From positions 33,501 to 97,500 of the forward strand of contig FLMG01004723.1 in NCBI GenBank assembly GCA_900088475.1: 64,000 nt of DNA, in the 5' to 3' direction. Positions 51,659 through 63,212 of this stretch are shown in pieces. How positions within the stretch are numbered: the stretch's first letter is position 1; each line of letters begins with the position of its first letter. The translations under genes and the position numbers were made by a program. The DNA comes from Hyphochytrium catenoides (lineage: Eukaryota > Sar > Hyphochytriomycetes > Hyphochytriales > Hyphochytriaceae). The notes below the pieces were generated by a model, which ran no database searches, was not told the origin of the DNA, and worked only from the letters and a program-made list of their open reading frames with translations.

Positions 51659-52466
51659 CCTCTTCACTCTGAAAAGCTGCTGATTGACACTGCACTTGCG
51701 CGAGAGTGAACAGTCTTCCTTCTGGCGTCTTATCCTCACTGATCAGTCTAAGAGGCTTACGACGCCGGTGATCTATGTTCCCAGCATAAGTCCATCATCA
51801 TCTCTTCCTGTCTCTCTCCCCCTTTTCTCCTTTTTCCTTTCACACCTTCTTTGTCTTTTCACACCTCTCTCTGTCTCTCGACTTCGTCTCTTCCCTCGTC
51901 TCTTGCTGGGCTTTCCTTTAGCAACCTTGGTCGACTGTTTTTCCTTGTGAATATCAAGATCAGAGGAAGGAGAAGTTATGGCTTCGCAGGACGGGAGAGG
52001 GAAGCCAGGCAGCTAGATGCCAATATGTCAACGTGGAGACAATGAGGAGGAGGCGATGAATAATAGTCTATGATCAAAGCAGGGAGCGGAAGGCAAGGAA
52101 GCGGTGGGAGACCGAGGGAGGAGGTGGGAGTGGGACCTAGCAGAAGCGGAGGATCAGGAGATGGGAGCTCACGAGAGTGACCGAGAGACGAGACTATCCA
52201 AGAGGGACAAAGTCGAGCGAGCCATCACACCACGAACAGAGGAAATCAATCATCAGCCACACCTCTGTGAAGAGAGCGTCTGAGGAGAGAAGGAAGAAGT
52301 GCGTGAAAGAGTATGAGAGACAGAGAGAGGAGAGAGAGAGAGAGAGAGAGAGAGGAAAAGCGAGTGAGTTGAGAATAAGCACAGGAGAGAGGAAGAAGTA
52401 GAAATAGAGAGAGCAAGAGTGAGCAAGAGGGACGAGAGAGAGAAAAAGAGAGAGAAAGGGAAAGAA

Positions 52467-52527
<61 letters not shown>

Positions 52528-52943
52528 AAGGGAGACAGAGAGAGAGGGAAGGACAACAGAGTGGTAAAGTTAGAAGGATGAAGGGACACACAATCGTTAC
52601 ACAAGATGGAAAGTAAGCTGTGTGATAATCACTCAACCCTTTCTAAAGTTATCTCTTCATCCTGGAAACGGTTACTTATCACTACAGTTTTCTTCCTTAT
52701 ATTATGAGAAACGGTTGTTGTCGCCTCCTTCCTCCACCACGCTTCAAGGCTCATCATCTCATCATCATCATGCTAGGGAGACAGTCCTAGAACTGCCGGC
52801 GTTCGGCACGGGATGCTGCCCTCCTCCGGAAGAGCCTGCTTCCACCTTACGTCTGTCTGGTCATCGCCGCCTTGCTTCTCCCCTAGCAGCAGCTTTGTGG
52901 ATGCTGGTATGACAGTTAATGATGATAGATGATGATGGGCTAG
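51659..52943. other. Intergenic region with long purine-rich low-complexity tract
   Basis: Between the RSP3 start and the ankyrin gene's stop codon lie 1.3 kb without a credible gene. From about 52,290 to 52,560 the plus strand is almost pure purine, including AG runs at about 52,331-52,353 and 52,481-52,522. The open frames across it are simple-sequence artefacts (Ser-Leu-Phe or Arg-Glu repeats). Confidence 0.7.
52481..52522 (+). repeat. (AG)n microsatellite
   Basis: An uninterrupted AG dinucleotide run of about 42 bp inside a larger purine tract. A shorter run lies at about 52,331-52,353. Confidence 0.9.
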
Positions 52944-55327
52944 CTAAAGCCCGCTGATCTTGTTGCAATAGCTCTCCAAGATGGGCTTCATTGACGGCCT
53001 TACGGATTCAGCTAGGCTTAGCGGATCTCTGCCGTCCTGTGAAAATTGTCATAATGTGCGTGTTCAATGTGAGGCTCTGGCATAAGGGAAGGAGAATCGT
53101 CGTAGTGGAGAGAGTCAGAGGAGATTACCTTAGCTCGGAGGGTAGGGTTTGCTTTCAGCTCCAATAAAGCGACAGCATTTTCGTCGCAGCCACAGAAGAT
53201 GGCTATGTAGAGTGGAGTACGGCCAACCTGCAACCACAACTTCATTAATAAAGAAGAGAAATTTGAAGAAGGAATCAAAGTGAGGCGAAGTGGCAGCCAT
53301 TCAGCGTCCGAAACAAAAAGAAACCGAGAGAAGTGTGCCCTGACTTTGTCCTGCACGTCTACATTCCCTCCATTTGTTACTATGGCGCGAATGACAGCGG
53401 CATTCTGGAGCCTGGAGGCAGCCAAGTGCAAGGAGCTGGACCCTGTCTGTTAACATCTCCTTCAGTAAATGATAGCCAAGCTGATTGCACATCTGTAAAA
53501 AGATTACCACTGACCTTATCTTTGACCCGAAGGTTTGCGCCCGATGCTATCAAAGTTTGAAGAGCTGAGACCTGGCCAGCTTCACAAGCGAGGTGGCAAG
53601 CTGTCCATCCTAGCTGTTTCATTTTGCATAAAGTCGGCGTAGGCCGGGGAGAAAGAAGGAGTTGCTTAGCTTTACATAGAAAAAGGAAGAAACAGTGAAC
53701 AAAAGGGCGGAGGGACGAGCAATAGAACTGTTGACATAGGAAGAACTCAGGGAGAGAAGGAGATGGGCCTGTTATCTTTAGTACCTCAGTTGTGATCTCA
53801 AGGTTACAGTGTCGTGTCACCAACAACTGCAATATCCCAACCAGTCCTCGAGCGGCTGCTATATGCACAGGTGTCTCTCCGCGCTGAGCCAACGAGCATA
53901 AGTACGATAGTTTCTCTTGGGGAAGAGGGAATAGCAAGAAGCAGCGGTATCATTCGACTCAAGGTGAGAGCTGTGACAGTTCAGTGGTGTCATTTGAATC
54001 GAGGTGAGAGTTATAAGAGTTCTAGGGTCATGAAATCTCTGACCCTATTTTGAGTGTCCACGGATGCTGAGAGACGGTCAAGCAACATCTTAGCGGCTTC
54101 CTCATGGCCCTGAGCACAGGCATGATGCAGTGGCGTGCAGCGGTCCTATTCAAGGGCGTATAGATGTATAGAAATGGGAGTGTTAACCTTTATCCCGCAG
54201 AAATCAGAGTCAAGGCCTTGTTTTGCCGTTCCTACCTTGTCGAGAACAGTTGGCTGAGTTTGTTTCACCAACAGAAGCTTAAGGACCTTAGTCGAGCCAC
54301 GAGCAGCTGCGACATGAAGCGGCGTTTCTAGTCTCTGTATAGGCGATGAATCGTCCACAAACGGTAAGAGCTTGGAGAACAGGAGGAGATACTGAGCTTC
54401 TCACCGAGTTCTGAAGATCAGGATCATGTCCATGTCTGAGGAGAACCTCTGCAGCGTCTGAAAAGTCCCTCGAAGCAGCGACATGTAGCAAACTTTCTTG
54501 CCCTTTACCCTATAACATAAAGACAGAGCTTCAGCAGCAGTGTGGACCGCAAGGGCAAATTGTGTGGTGGCAATTTCCACCTTATAGATATAGTTACGTT
54601 GATGTGCGGGATCCTCAACTGCCGGCAGTAGCTCACTGACTGCTTCAGCATCTGTCTGCAGATGCACCGCCCTCCAGCATGCTAAGAAGTGACGAAGGCA
54701 GAGGTAAACATTAATCATGATATGAAATCCCCAATCACGGCACGCCACACAGCTTACCCTTCCTGTTGCTCTCAGCGCAATAAGCGAGATAACGCTCCGC
54801 CACCAGGAGATGGACTGGTTCTAGGTTTGCACTGAAGAGTGGCCTGTTGGGCTCCTCAACATTGTGCTGATGGATTCGTAAACTGGTTGTAAGGAGAGTC
54901 TCCTTTGGTGAAAGCTGGAAGGGTCTGAATAGTCCCTTGATCTTGCCCTGCAAGTTTGTTCGACATACAGCAGCAGAGAGGCCAACAGACAGTGTTATCT
55001 CAACCGCTAGAACGAGCATAGACGAAAAGAAGAGAGAGGATCATTGTCTTTCAGGGCGGTACGCAACGTCCGTTCGGTGACGGTTAGAGTGAACTGTAGG
55101 GCTCATACCGTGTATGGCTCAGTGATGGAGAAATAGTTCCATATTTGCATTGCGACAGAGCCAGAGGCCGCGGTGCCTGACTCGGGAGGGATCGCTTCTG
55201 AGCTTAGCGGCCCCTTCTCTGCCTTTCGTGTTTCCTCCTCGCTAGAAACGTGTCCGGCCGAAAGTGGGCTCAGGTCATCTTCCCCAAGATGACGCTGTTC
55301 GTCTGACCCTGTGACTGCTGTCTCCAT
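52944..55327 (-). CDS. Ankyrin-repeat protein with one repeat per exon
   Basis: Exons are 55327-55109, 54947-54758, 54681-54581, 54509-54405, 54334-54236, 54145-54044, 53883-53785, 53613-53515, 53446-53345, 53227-53129 and 53036-52944 (435 residues). From exon 4 onward each internal exon is 99, 102 or 105 nt, begins in phase 0, and encodes one ankyrin repeat: ESLLHVAASRDF, ETPLHVAAARGS, CTPLHHACAQGH, ETPVHIAAARGL, WTACHLACEAGQ, SSSLHLAASRLQ and GRTPLYIAIFCG, plus a half repeat DGRDPLSLAES. The N-terminal 150 residues are acidic then of unknown fold (LVAERYLAYCAESNRK, WRAVHLQTDAEAVSELLP). The partner is unknown; such stacks generally bind proteins. The ATG at 55327 was chosen as the first in the frame with a good downstream donor. 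Extra 5' exons are possible. Confidence 0.85.
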
Positions 55328-56655
55328 GTTGTGGTGGTGGTCACTATCCTTCCTCCTCAAAGATTACTCATCACGCTAATATCACCTCCAATACGCAGAT
55401 ACCCGCGTGGTTACCTGCATCTTTTTCGTGTAACTGAGTGTCAGACTATTCTAGACTGCACAAAGACTGCACAAAGGAGGAGCAGAGAAGAGGAAAGGTA
55501 GTGATGATTCTCAAAACGAGACGTCATGGTGCATGCGCGAGCATCAGCTTCTGGTAGCACACAAATGTAAGCAGAGCACGGCGCACAGCAGAACCACATT
55601 CGTTTCGTTCCCTCTCTCTCGGGACAGTGCAACAGCGCGCTATTTGGGTTGAATATTAGAGGAAAGAAGAACTGCCGACGGCAAAGTTGACATTGCGTTG
55701 ACTCCGAGACTGCTGACTGCTGACACATCGTCGCTGAGAACCTAGCGTGCTACCTGGCGCCTGCATGATAGTACGAGTCCGCGTGCTGATCAGTCCAGAC
55801 TGAAGACATTGAATAAGAGGGATGATCGTCTAGCTGTGTAGAACTACCTGTTGCTAAGGACAGACGAGCTGGTGGAAGGGCTGCTACTACTGTTTCGACA
55901 GCTTGAAGCAGACAGTGTGGTCGTTTCAGCTTCTCTTTGATAATCAATCAGCGATTATGCAGGATTAGTAACTAATCAAAACAGATCTTTCCCTCACTGA
56001 ACTTCAACACGGCAATCTCCAAGCCACCTCTTCTCTTTTGTACACCGGCACAATTCTGTATCATTTAGAATCTTAACGTGATTACGTAAAACATTGAATA
56101 TCTAAGGTATTACAATTCTAGATATTCACGGCTTTTGGCTGCAGCAATTTTTGGTCAGGCTGACTTCTTGAAAGGTTAGTCTTCCGTCTTCCTGTCTACG
56201 TCTCTCTCTCCTCCACTCTTTCTTTTTTCTCTCTCTCTCTCTCTCCCTCTCCCTCTCCCCTTCGTTCCTGCTCTCTACTCAGTGATACGGCCTCGCCCTC
56301 GCCCCCCTTGCTCCATCCTCTTGCTTTGCTCTGCTGTGCAGCTTGGCCTGCATTCGCTGCCATCAGAGAGAGTGCTTTAGCTTGGTTCTAGGTTATCGAG
56401 GTGATGTGGACTTCCGCCATCGTTGCCCTCTTTTGTTCTTGAAGCCGTCCCTTCGTCTCGTCCACCATCATGCTGTTAGGGTAGCAGGAGCTGCAGGATA
56501 ACAGAGGCAGGAGATATAGAGCTCAATGCGATTTGGGGACAGTGAGTTGCCTAACGGAAATGCAGAGCTGAAGTAACCATTCTGTGCACCTGCTGCGCTC
56601 ATAAGGTATGTCCCTAACGCCTCTGCATCTGCAGACGGGACACGTAGTCAGAAGA
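55328..56655. other. Divergent intergenic region between ankyrin and four-helix genes
   Basis: It holds a cysteine-rich minus-strand frame at 55441-55728 (CQLCRR...HCPE...FCCAPCSAYIC) and another at 55750-55947. Either could be an unrecognised 5' exon of the ankyrin gene, but I could not join them in phase with confidence. A CT-rich tract lies at about 56,190-56,290. The rest shows nothing I can name and should include both promoters. Confidence 0.4.
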
Positions 56656-57422
56656 ATGGATCAATCACCGATGCATCAGCTCCAAGTGCCACTTCTAGCT
56701 GAGGAGAACCGCTCAAGTACTTTGGAGGTCAACAGAGGGAGCATTGCAGATGCGGAATCGCCTCCTTTGGTTGTCGACAAGTCCGTTCCTATCGACATCA
56801 ATCCGCAGCCTGCTCCAGTGGAAACAGGGAAGAGTGGGACGGCAATAACCAGCTTCGAGAGACAGCTATCAGCAGGTACCTGGTTACGTTGTTCTCATTA
56901 CTTCCCAGGACATTGCTGATGTACACTTCTATAGCCGTACAGATTGTCGGTTACATCGATGTGATAGGTGGAGTTCTGGCCATCGTTCTGTTCTCGTATG
57001 TTCTTTCAGTCGCGGACCCAGGACAGATTCTTGGCAGTACCTTAAAATGGGGCAGCACGGTGACCCTCTGCTCCATCCTTATCGTCCTTAGTTGTGCCAA
57101 TGGCATTATGGGTGCTGTGGGTGTCTACAGCTCAGGTACCTGGCTGACTACCACCTAGCATCACCTGGCGATCCCAGTGTTAATACTATTTTTTTTGTCT
57201 TCTTTAGAGCGCGCAGGATATAACTATGCCGTAGCCTACTCGGCATGGTCATTTATCAAGATAATCCTTGCACTGCTGGGGGCTATATTTTTGAATCTTT
57301 GGTGTCTGATTATAGTTGTTGTGGAGATCTTCTTCACATACTGCGTAGTATCCTTCACGTTAGCTCTTTCGCTGGGGAAATTCGGAGCTTATCCTGCGGC
57401 GGTCCAGACAGTGCTCCATTAG
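56656..57422 (+). CDS. Unrecognised small membrane protein with four predicted helices
   Basis: Exons are 56656-56875, 56935-57135 and 57208-57422, with phase-1 introns of 59 and 72 bp (211 residues). The first 75 residues are polar and contain VPLLAEEN. Then come four hydrophobic segments: VIGGVLAIVLFSYVLSV, STVTLCSILIVLSCANGIMG, FIKIILALLGAIFL and LIIVVVEIFFTYCVVSFTLAL. Short loops and a basic turn (ERAGYNYAVAYSAW) sit between segments two and three. The layout recalls tetraspanning endomembrane proteins, but I recognise no family motif. An in-frame ATG at 56608 would add 16 residues. It converges with the phosphatase gene 118 bp away. Confidence 0.75.
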
Positions 57423-57540
57423 TAGACTATACCAAGGGGACTACTAGCCTCTCACACTACAACTTGTGTGAATACAAGAGGCAATCTTTCTCCTAGCAGC
57501 AGGGAATGCAATTCATGGTGGTTAGTGTAAGCCATGCCTT

Positions 57541-59201
57541 CTACTCCTCCTCTGTTTTCTTTGTAACATAACCTATGCGTAAGAGAAAATCGTCCAGAGC
57601 TTCGCAATCGTTCACAGTCCAATCATCGTAGATTGGCTTGAAGTTTATCAGCGTTCTTATCAGCCATTCAGAGCTCTCACTATTATCCTTTCGAGGCCTT
57701 TGGAGCAGCTCCAAGGTGAGGATGGAGGCGTAAGGAGGCCACCAGTCTCCCCCTGCTCTCGTCAAGGAAGAGTTCAGAGCGCTGAGGAGGGCGAAGAGGG
57801 TAACGTCATGGCCGCTGTACACGACAAGTGAGAGTCCCTTCTTTGGCGTGCCTTCTTCCGTCTCGGAAATCTTCTCAATGACCTACAGAGGTTCCAAAGT
57901 AGTCATTAGGCAGTCGGAGTGATTGATGATATGAAAGATCGCTTGAGCCAACCTCTGTGCCAAGCTGTTGGAAGATAGGTCCGGCCGCTAATTGTCGCAA
58001 GTAGTCGTCCGCATAGAACTGTGCTCACGAATCGTCATCAGTGTATCTAGCCAAGCGTACTACTTCATGGTAATGTTGACCTGATGAAAGCGCCAGATGA
58101 AGTGGCGGATAGTTTCAGCTTTTAGACTCTCTGTAGCCGGTAAGAATGGTAACTGGTGCTCTTCGCGGCAAGTAAAGTAGTCGGCCCCATGAATCCAACG
58201 GAACTTCTCGGGCTGCTCTCTGTACATTGGCAGCAGTGACGTTAACTTGCGTTTTAGAGGCTCTGCCTCCTCTTCCCCTCTCAAGAAGTCTGGATGTTCC
58301 GCCTCCAGTTGCCTCGCCCTTCGACCTACTTCTGGCTTTGAGTCGTATGCTACAAACAATAGCAGCATTAGTTTAGACGTGACCGTGCCAAACCTCCACT
58401 AGTCATTAACAGCGTAGATAATCGACAATGGGCCTACGGTTCAGGATATTCTCCAGAAGCGGCGGCACGATGACAGGTACTGATATTTCTGACTGTGAGA
58501 AGAGTCCTAAGAGCAGTGACTGGGCACTCAATTGCGTTCTTCTGTACCCTGTCGACAGCACTCTTACGTGCTCTGTGTCAGCCGCCTCCAGCCCTGCAGC
58601 ATCTAGGTAAGCTCTCTGCAATCAAATCATCGTGTTAGCTCATCGCCCACGCTGCATGCAATATATACCTTACCAGCTGCTCTCCAACAATCTGCATCTG
58701 CTCCACGCCTAATTCTGTACAATGACCGAAGGGATACTCAGTTATATCCTTGTTTTGCTCCTCATGCCCGTCAAAATGAACAGGGAATCTCCGTTCTAAA
58801 TAGTGCATTCGGTCGGCCTTAGGTAGGAGATCTGCCCAAATACTTCTTTCTTTCTCTTCCAAGACAGAATCTGTGGCACAGACATTAAATTGAGGGGCCC
58901 GATCTCCATGCCTGTGAAGTACCTGATAGGTGGAGACACATTATGACTCGTATGCTTGTGATACACGAGATTGTCTTACCTGCATCAGCCGCAACGTAGC
59001 GCCTTCTCCCACTGGTATCTTTTGAGGTTCGCTTGCCCTCAAGTCCTCGGAGGACGCAGATATTGGCTTGAGCGGACCCTTATGTCCATTAGAGAAGTGT
59101 GAGACATGGTGCCAAATCCTGGTAGTACCCCTGGACAAGGAGGATCTTCTTTGCATGGCTCCCAATGAAGGAAAGCAGCTAGTGATTAGGCCCCTCGCCA
59201 T
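57541..59201 (-). CDS. Histidine acid phosphatase, similar to mitochondrial lysophosphatidic acid phosphatase (ACP6)
   Basis: Exons are 59201-58980, 58922-58674, 58615-58411, 58349-58081, 58018-57953 and 57882-57541, all in phase (450 residues). The catalytic motif VLHRHGDRAP (about residue 75) supplies the nucleophilic His, and VVYSGHDVTLFALLSAL near the C-terminus supplies the His-Asp pair. RVLSTGYRRTQLSAQSLLLG matches the family's V-R-S-T-x-x-x-R-T-x-x-S strand. The first 37 residues are rich in Arg, Ser and hydrophobics without acidic residues (MARGLITSCFPSLGAMQRRS), as in a mitochondrial presequence. That, with the layout, points to the ACP6-type enzyme that removes phosphate from lysophosphatidic acid. 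Substrate and location are inference; another branch-2 histidine phosphatase is possible. Confidence 0.85.
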
Positions 59202-59987
59202 AGTGGATGGTTGCGGCGGTGAATAATGAGGTCTGCCGCGCGTATAACGCCAGATATGCCGAGAAAGGCTCGGACACTGCAGTGCAGGTTCCTTCTTCCT
59301 CCGTGCCCGCCGCCAGGTCAGAGTTCAAACCCTAGCGCTTCCTCTCAAAGTGACTAGCCCTACCAGGGGTCGCGAGCCTGGGCTCCTGCCACATTGAGTA
59401 GGCAGCCGTCCAAGAGCTTTGAAGCAGCAGCTTCAGAAGCAGCAGCATCACTGATGATGGCCTGTAAAGGCCGAGGAGCTGATGATGAGCTGATGAGTTG
59501 CAGAGATGCGAACATCAAGAACGCATCCCATCCCAGACTTTCCGCATGGACGATAACTACCTCCATAAGCGCCTATTGATTCTTACCATAATGATTCTCT
59601 TAGCTCCTGGGGTAGCTCTCGGTAGTTGATATGCAAAAATGCACGATGACACCAGAACTTGACCAGAGCTCGGGAGCTCAGGAGCTGCATGGAGCTCCGT
59701 GTCTGACTTGAGCGAGCTTGCCCGATGCAGCAGCAGAAAGGTGTCACTTCTTCAGGTGCATCTGCTGCCATTAGAACATTAGCCAGGACTTCTCCCAGCC
59801 TTGCTCGGCAGCTCAAGCGATACCTATACGGCCTAAGACGGAAGAGACCAACAGTGATTACTTGTTACTACCTCGCGAGTTGTGACTTCCGGTCAAATCG
59901 CCCACGGTCAGGTTGGAGAGGAGACGACCGCAGCTGCATTACCTTCCCGGCGGGTGTGAGCACCATCAGGGTGGTTCGTGAGACAAG
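59202..59987. other. Divergent intergenic region between phosphatase and HMBS genes
   Basis: Two minus-strand frames (59360-59566, Ala/Ser-rich, and 59583-59816, Arg/Cys-containing) show no family resemblance. Several short repeats of AGCTC/GAGCT and of CTGATGATGAG type occur at 59,400-59,700. The promoters of both flanking genes should lie here. A small unannotated gene cannot be excluded. Confidence 0.4.
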
Positions 59988-62555
59988 ATGAGCACCTCTG
60001 AGCAACGTAAGGGCTAGGTCGATGCCCATAATCTAGCTCTGACGTTTGGACCTACGCTCACCTTCAAACACCTTGTCCTTCCGCTGTCTGCAGAGACTAT
60101 TTATATCGGCTCGCGGAAGAGTGCGCTCGCCCTCTGGCAAACGCACTATGTCAAGGGCCTTCTTGAGGTCAGTTTTAGGAAGCGCATCATCTCTACCTTG
60201 CTTCTTCACCTGTCAGCCCATATCTAGCCCCGTGCTCTGTCTGATGGGTTTGCCTGATGTTACAGAGACTTCGACCTGACATTACCTTCGAGATCGGTCT
60301 CGCGGATACTGTTGGCGATCAAGTGCAAGACATCCCTTTAGCAGAGTTAGGCATCGCAAGGACGCCAGGGCTCTTCACAAAGACCTTAGAGGTAAGCAGT
60401 GGAATCTTATCCTTTTTGGATTACTCTCCGATGATGCTGTCTCCTAGCCATTGCGGCCTCGGCATAACCCCAACCGCGGTAGCTTTCCTCTTTGTCCTGA
60501 TCTTTGTTCTTTCCCTCTGCGGATTCTAGCGTCTTATACTCTGTTGCTCTGCATCGCTTCTTATCCATGTGCTTTCTTTCTTTTGCCTCTCTTTTAGGTT
60601 GACCTCTTGGCAGGCAGAACAAGGATGGCAGTTCACTCCTTGAAGGACATGCCAACCACCCTTCCCAATGGGTTAGTGCTAGGAGCTATCTGTGAGCGAG
60701 AAGCACCAGAAGATGCTGTCATTCTGCATCCCAAGCACATCGCACAGGTGGGCCCTTCTTTCTCTCCTGTCCCGCTAACCTCTGGCTTCTCGCATTATGC
60801 TCTGGTTAGCTTTAGTGAACACATTTTTTTCCTTTTCTTCCATTTCCTTACTGTTTCCGACCGCCTCTTCCTTTCCTTTCCTTTTCCTTACTTCTCTTTC
60901 TTTCTCCTTCTCACTGTTTGCTTTTCTCATTATTATCCTTTCTTCCATTTACCAACCGGTCGCTGCGACTTTATGGCGCTTCACTACGCAGGGGCGAAAG
61001 TCTCTAGCGGATCTGCCCCCTGGTAGCGTAATTGGGTCCAGCTCCCTACGGAGGGAGGCGCTTGTGATGAAGTAAGAGAACCGTAGGAGATGTAGAGAAT
61101 GGGGCAGTAACTGAGTAAAAGGGAGCAAGGATGCTTTGACTGCGCTCATTCTTACACTTACGGTTTGCCACAACCAGGTACTATCCTCATCTCCTGCTTA
61201 AAAACATTAGAGGCAATGTTCAAACTCGCCTTAGTAAGCTAGAGGACCATGGTACGTGTCTCCTTGAAGTATCGGCTGCTAAGACCCATCTTGACCTCGC
61301 ACTTCTCGATTCTTAGTTGATTAGCTTTCTTCTTCCCTGCGTGATGAGAGTTTGACTAATCAAGGTGCTCTCTCCCTCTGGTGTGGAACGTAGATGATTA
61401 CGATGCTATTCTTTTGGCTCTAGCAGGAGTCAGAAGATCAGAGCTAGAGCACAAAGTCACAGAGGTGGAGCGACACTCTCGCACCCTATCCATTGACTAA
61501 CACTCCTTTTGAAAGCTGGTCCTTCAAGATGCTCACTTAATAGCCATCTCACCTACCTTGGCCACTAAGCTCTCATGTGACAGGTTCTGCCGCCTGGCAT
61601 GTGGCCACACGGGGTTAGTCAGGGCTCGGTAGCTGTAGAATGTCGAGAAGATGACACTGAGGTAAGGGTTTTTGGTCTTCACCACGGTCAGGATTCTCCT
61701 TTTCTCCTACCTCCCTGTTGCTATCCGCAGCTGGAAGTCTCACATAGATGTCTGATCTTTGCCGAGGTGCACGAGCGGCTCTTCGTCTGCGGTGTGTTAT
61801 TGAGTTATCCACTATTTTTGGATTAGATGGTCATTTTGTCTCTCCCTTCTGCCTTCGTGGCTGCACGCTGAAAGCCGGCATCTCTTCTTAGGTCAGAGAG
61901 ATGCTGTCAGAAATAGAGCATGAGGCTTCCGCCCAGCGGTGTCGCGCAGAGCGGGCCGTTCTTAATGCGCTGGAAGGTGGCTGCCAGGTTGCTATGGGTG
62001 TCCATACTAAGCTAGATGGAGAGGAACTAACGCTAACCGCCATGGTGCTATCTAGAGATGGGACAGTTTGCATTGAAGGTAAGAAAGAAGCTCTTGCGCT
62101 TTATCTCGATCCTGCTCTCTCTCTCTCTCTCTCTCTCTTTGTCAAGGAGGGAAGCTTAAAACTCCTTCATAGTGGTGATATGATTAGAAACATCCATGTC
62201 TTCAGTCCCTAGTAATCGTCCCTAAATCTCACTAGAGCCTATGGCATAAGGGGTCAAAGCCTCCTCGACCTTGTTTCGTGACGAGTATTGGTCGTCCCTA
62301 TTGGGCTTGCTTCTAACAGTAGCAAATTTTCCATTCTGACTTTGCCTCTCACCCGTAGAGTCTGCCACCAGTAACCGTCTAGAGCCGGAGTCCATAGGCC
62401 GCGCTTTAGCAAAAAAACTCTTAGACCAAGGGGCTGGGCCGTTGGTGGGTCCTCAGACGGAGAAGAGACCCATAACCTACGGCAGTGCAGAAACTGCAGG
62501 CCTCACAGCCACTGCACCCATGACAACGGCTGATCCTTTAGCACTGCGCCATTAA
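59988..62555 (+). CDS. HMBS: Hydroxymethylbilane synthase (porphobilinogen deaminase)
   Basis: Ten exons join in phase: 59988-60006, 60094-60167, 60266-60391, 60598-60747, 60992-61071, 61178-61251, 61394-61464, 61584-61661, 61892-62078 and 62359-62555 (351 residues). The enzyme condenses four porphobilinogens into hydroxymethylbilane, the third common step of haem synthesis. Visible landmarks are [35 protein letters not shown] (catalytic Asp), [57 protein letters not shown] and [11 protein letters not shown], whose Cys holds the dipyrromethane cofactor. The C-terminal domain is extended. The ATG at 59988 adds only six residues before the first strand, so no organelle presequence is present. 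An intron carries a CT microsatellite at about 62,114-62,138. Confidence 0.93.
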
Positions 62556-63212
62556 GAGCTGAGAGACACTATCATATGAGAGACGGCAAACAGGCACATT
62601 GCTTTTGTCTTCTGACTTGTGGCAGATGGCACTAGGTCGTAGTTGGGCGTCTGGAGACCTACGTACTCTCTCGTTTTCCCTGTCCTGCCGCCCTGTCCCC
62701 CTCATTTCTGTCGTCGCCTCTTTCCTGTTCCGTAAACTTCCTCCGGCCGCAATCACGCTGTGTGTCGTGAAAGTTGCTACCCTCTCGTGGTTAGCGTTAT
62801 CACCAAGCAGCTGCGGTTCAAAGAGGTGTGACCTCCACGTTAGCACCGGCTTTATAACTGAAGGAGAGAGCTACCCGCAAAGGATAATGCTGTTGAAGCA
62901 AGTGCTGGTAATATAACCATCAAAACCCTTGGAAATACCTCGGCTCCTCCTTTTCTCTCCGTCTCCAGACAACATAATGCTTATTTATCTTCTCGTATCC
63001 CCGTCATTTTCTTCTGCATATGCCCAAGAGGTGCACTGTTTGTTTTCCCTTCTTCTCTGTGCCCAATCCTCCATATACTCTTAGACGCACTCTACTTCAT
63101 CTCTTCTCTCCTGTCTTAGACCTCTGCTTCTCCATGAATGGTAACATAAGCCACAATAAATATGTTTATTATCAGATAGAGAGGGCTCTCGTCCCTTCTT
63201 CTATCCAATTAA
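62556..63212. other. Convergent intergenic region between HMBS and TauE/SafE-type genes
   Basis: This is the shared 3' region of two converging genes. An AATAAA-containing stretch (CACAATAAATATG, about 63,150) could serve as a polyadenylation signal. No gene or repeat is recognised. Confidence 0.4.

Noticed and set aside
52194-52636. Overlapping frames of Ser-Leu-Phe and Arg-Glu repeats
   Set aside because: They are translations of the AG/CT microsatellite and purine tract, not genes.
59315-59345. Possible tRNA T-arm (GAGTTCAAACCC)
   Set aside because: The flanking bases do not pair into a five-base stem and no D-arm or anticodon arm is found upstream.
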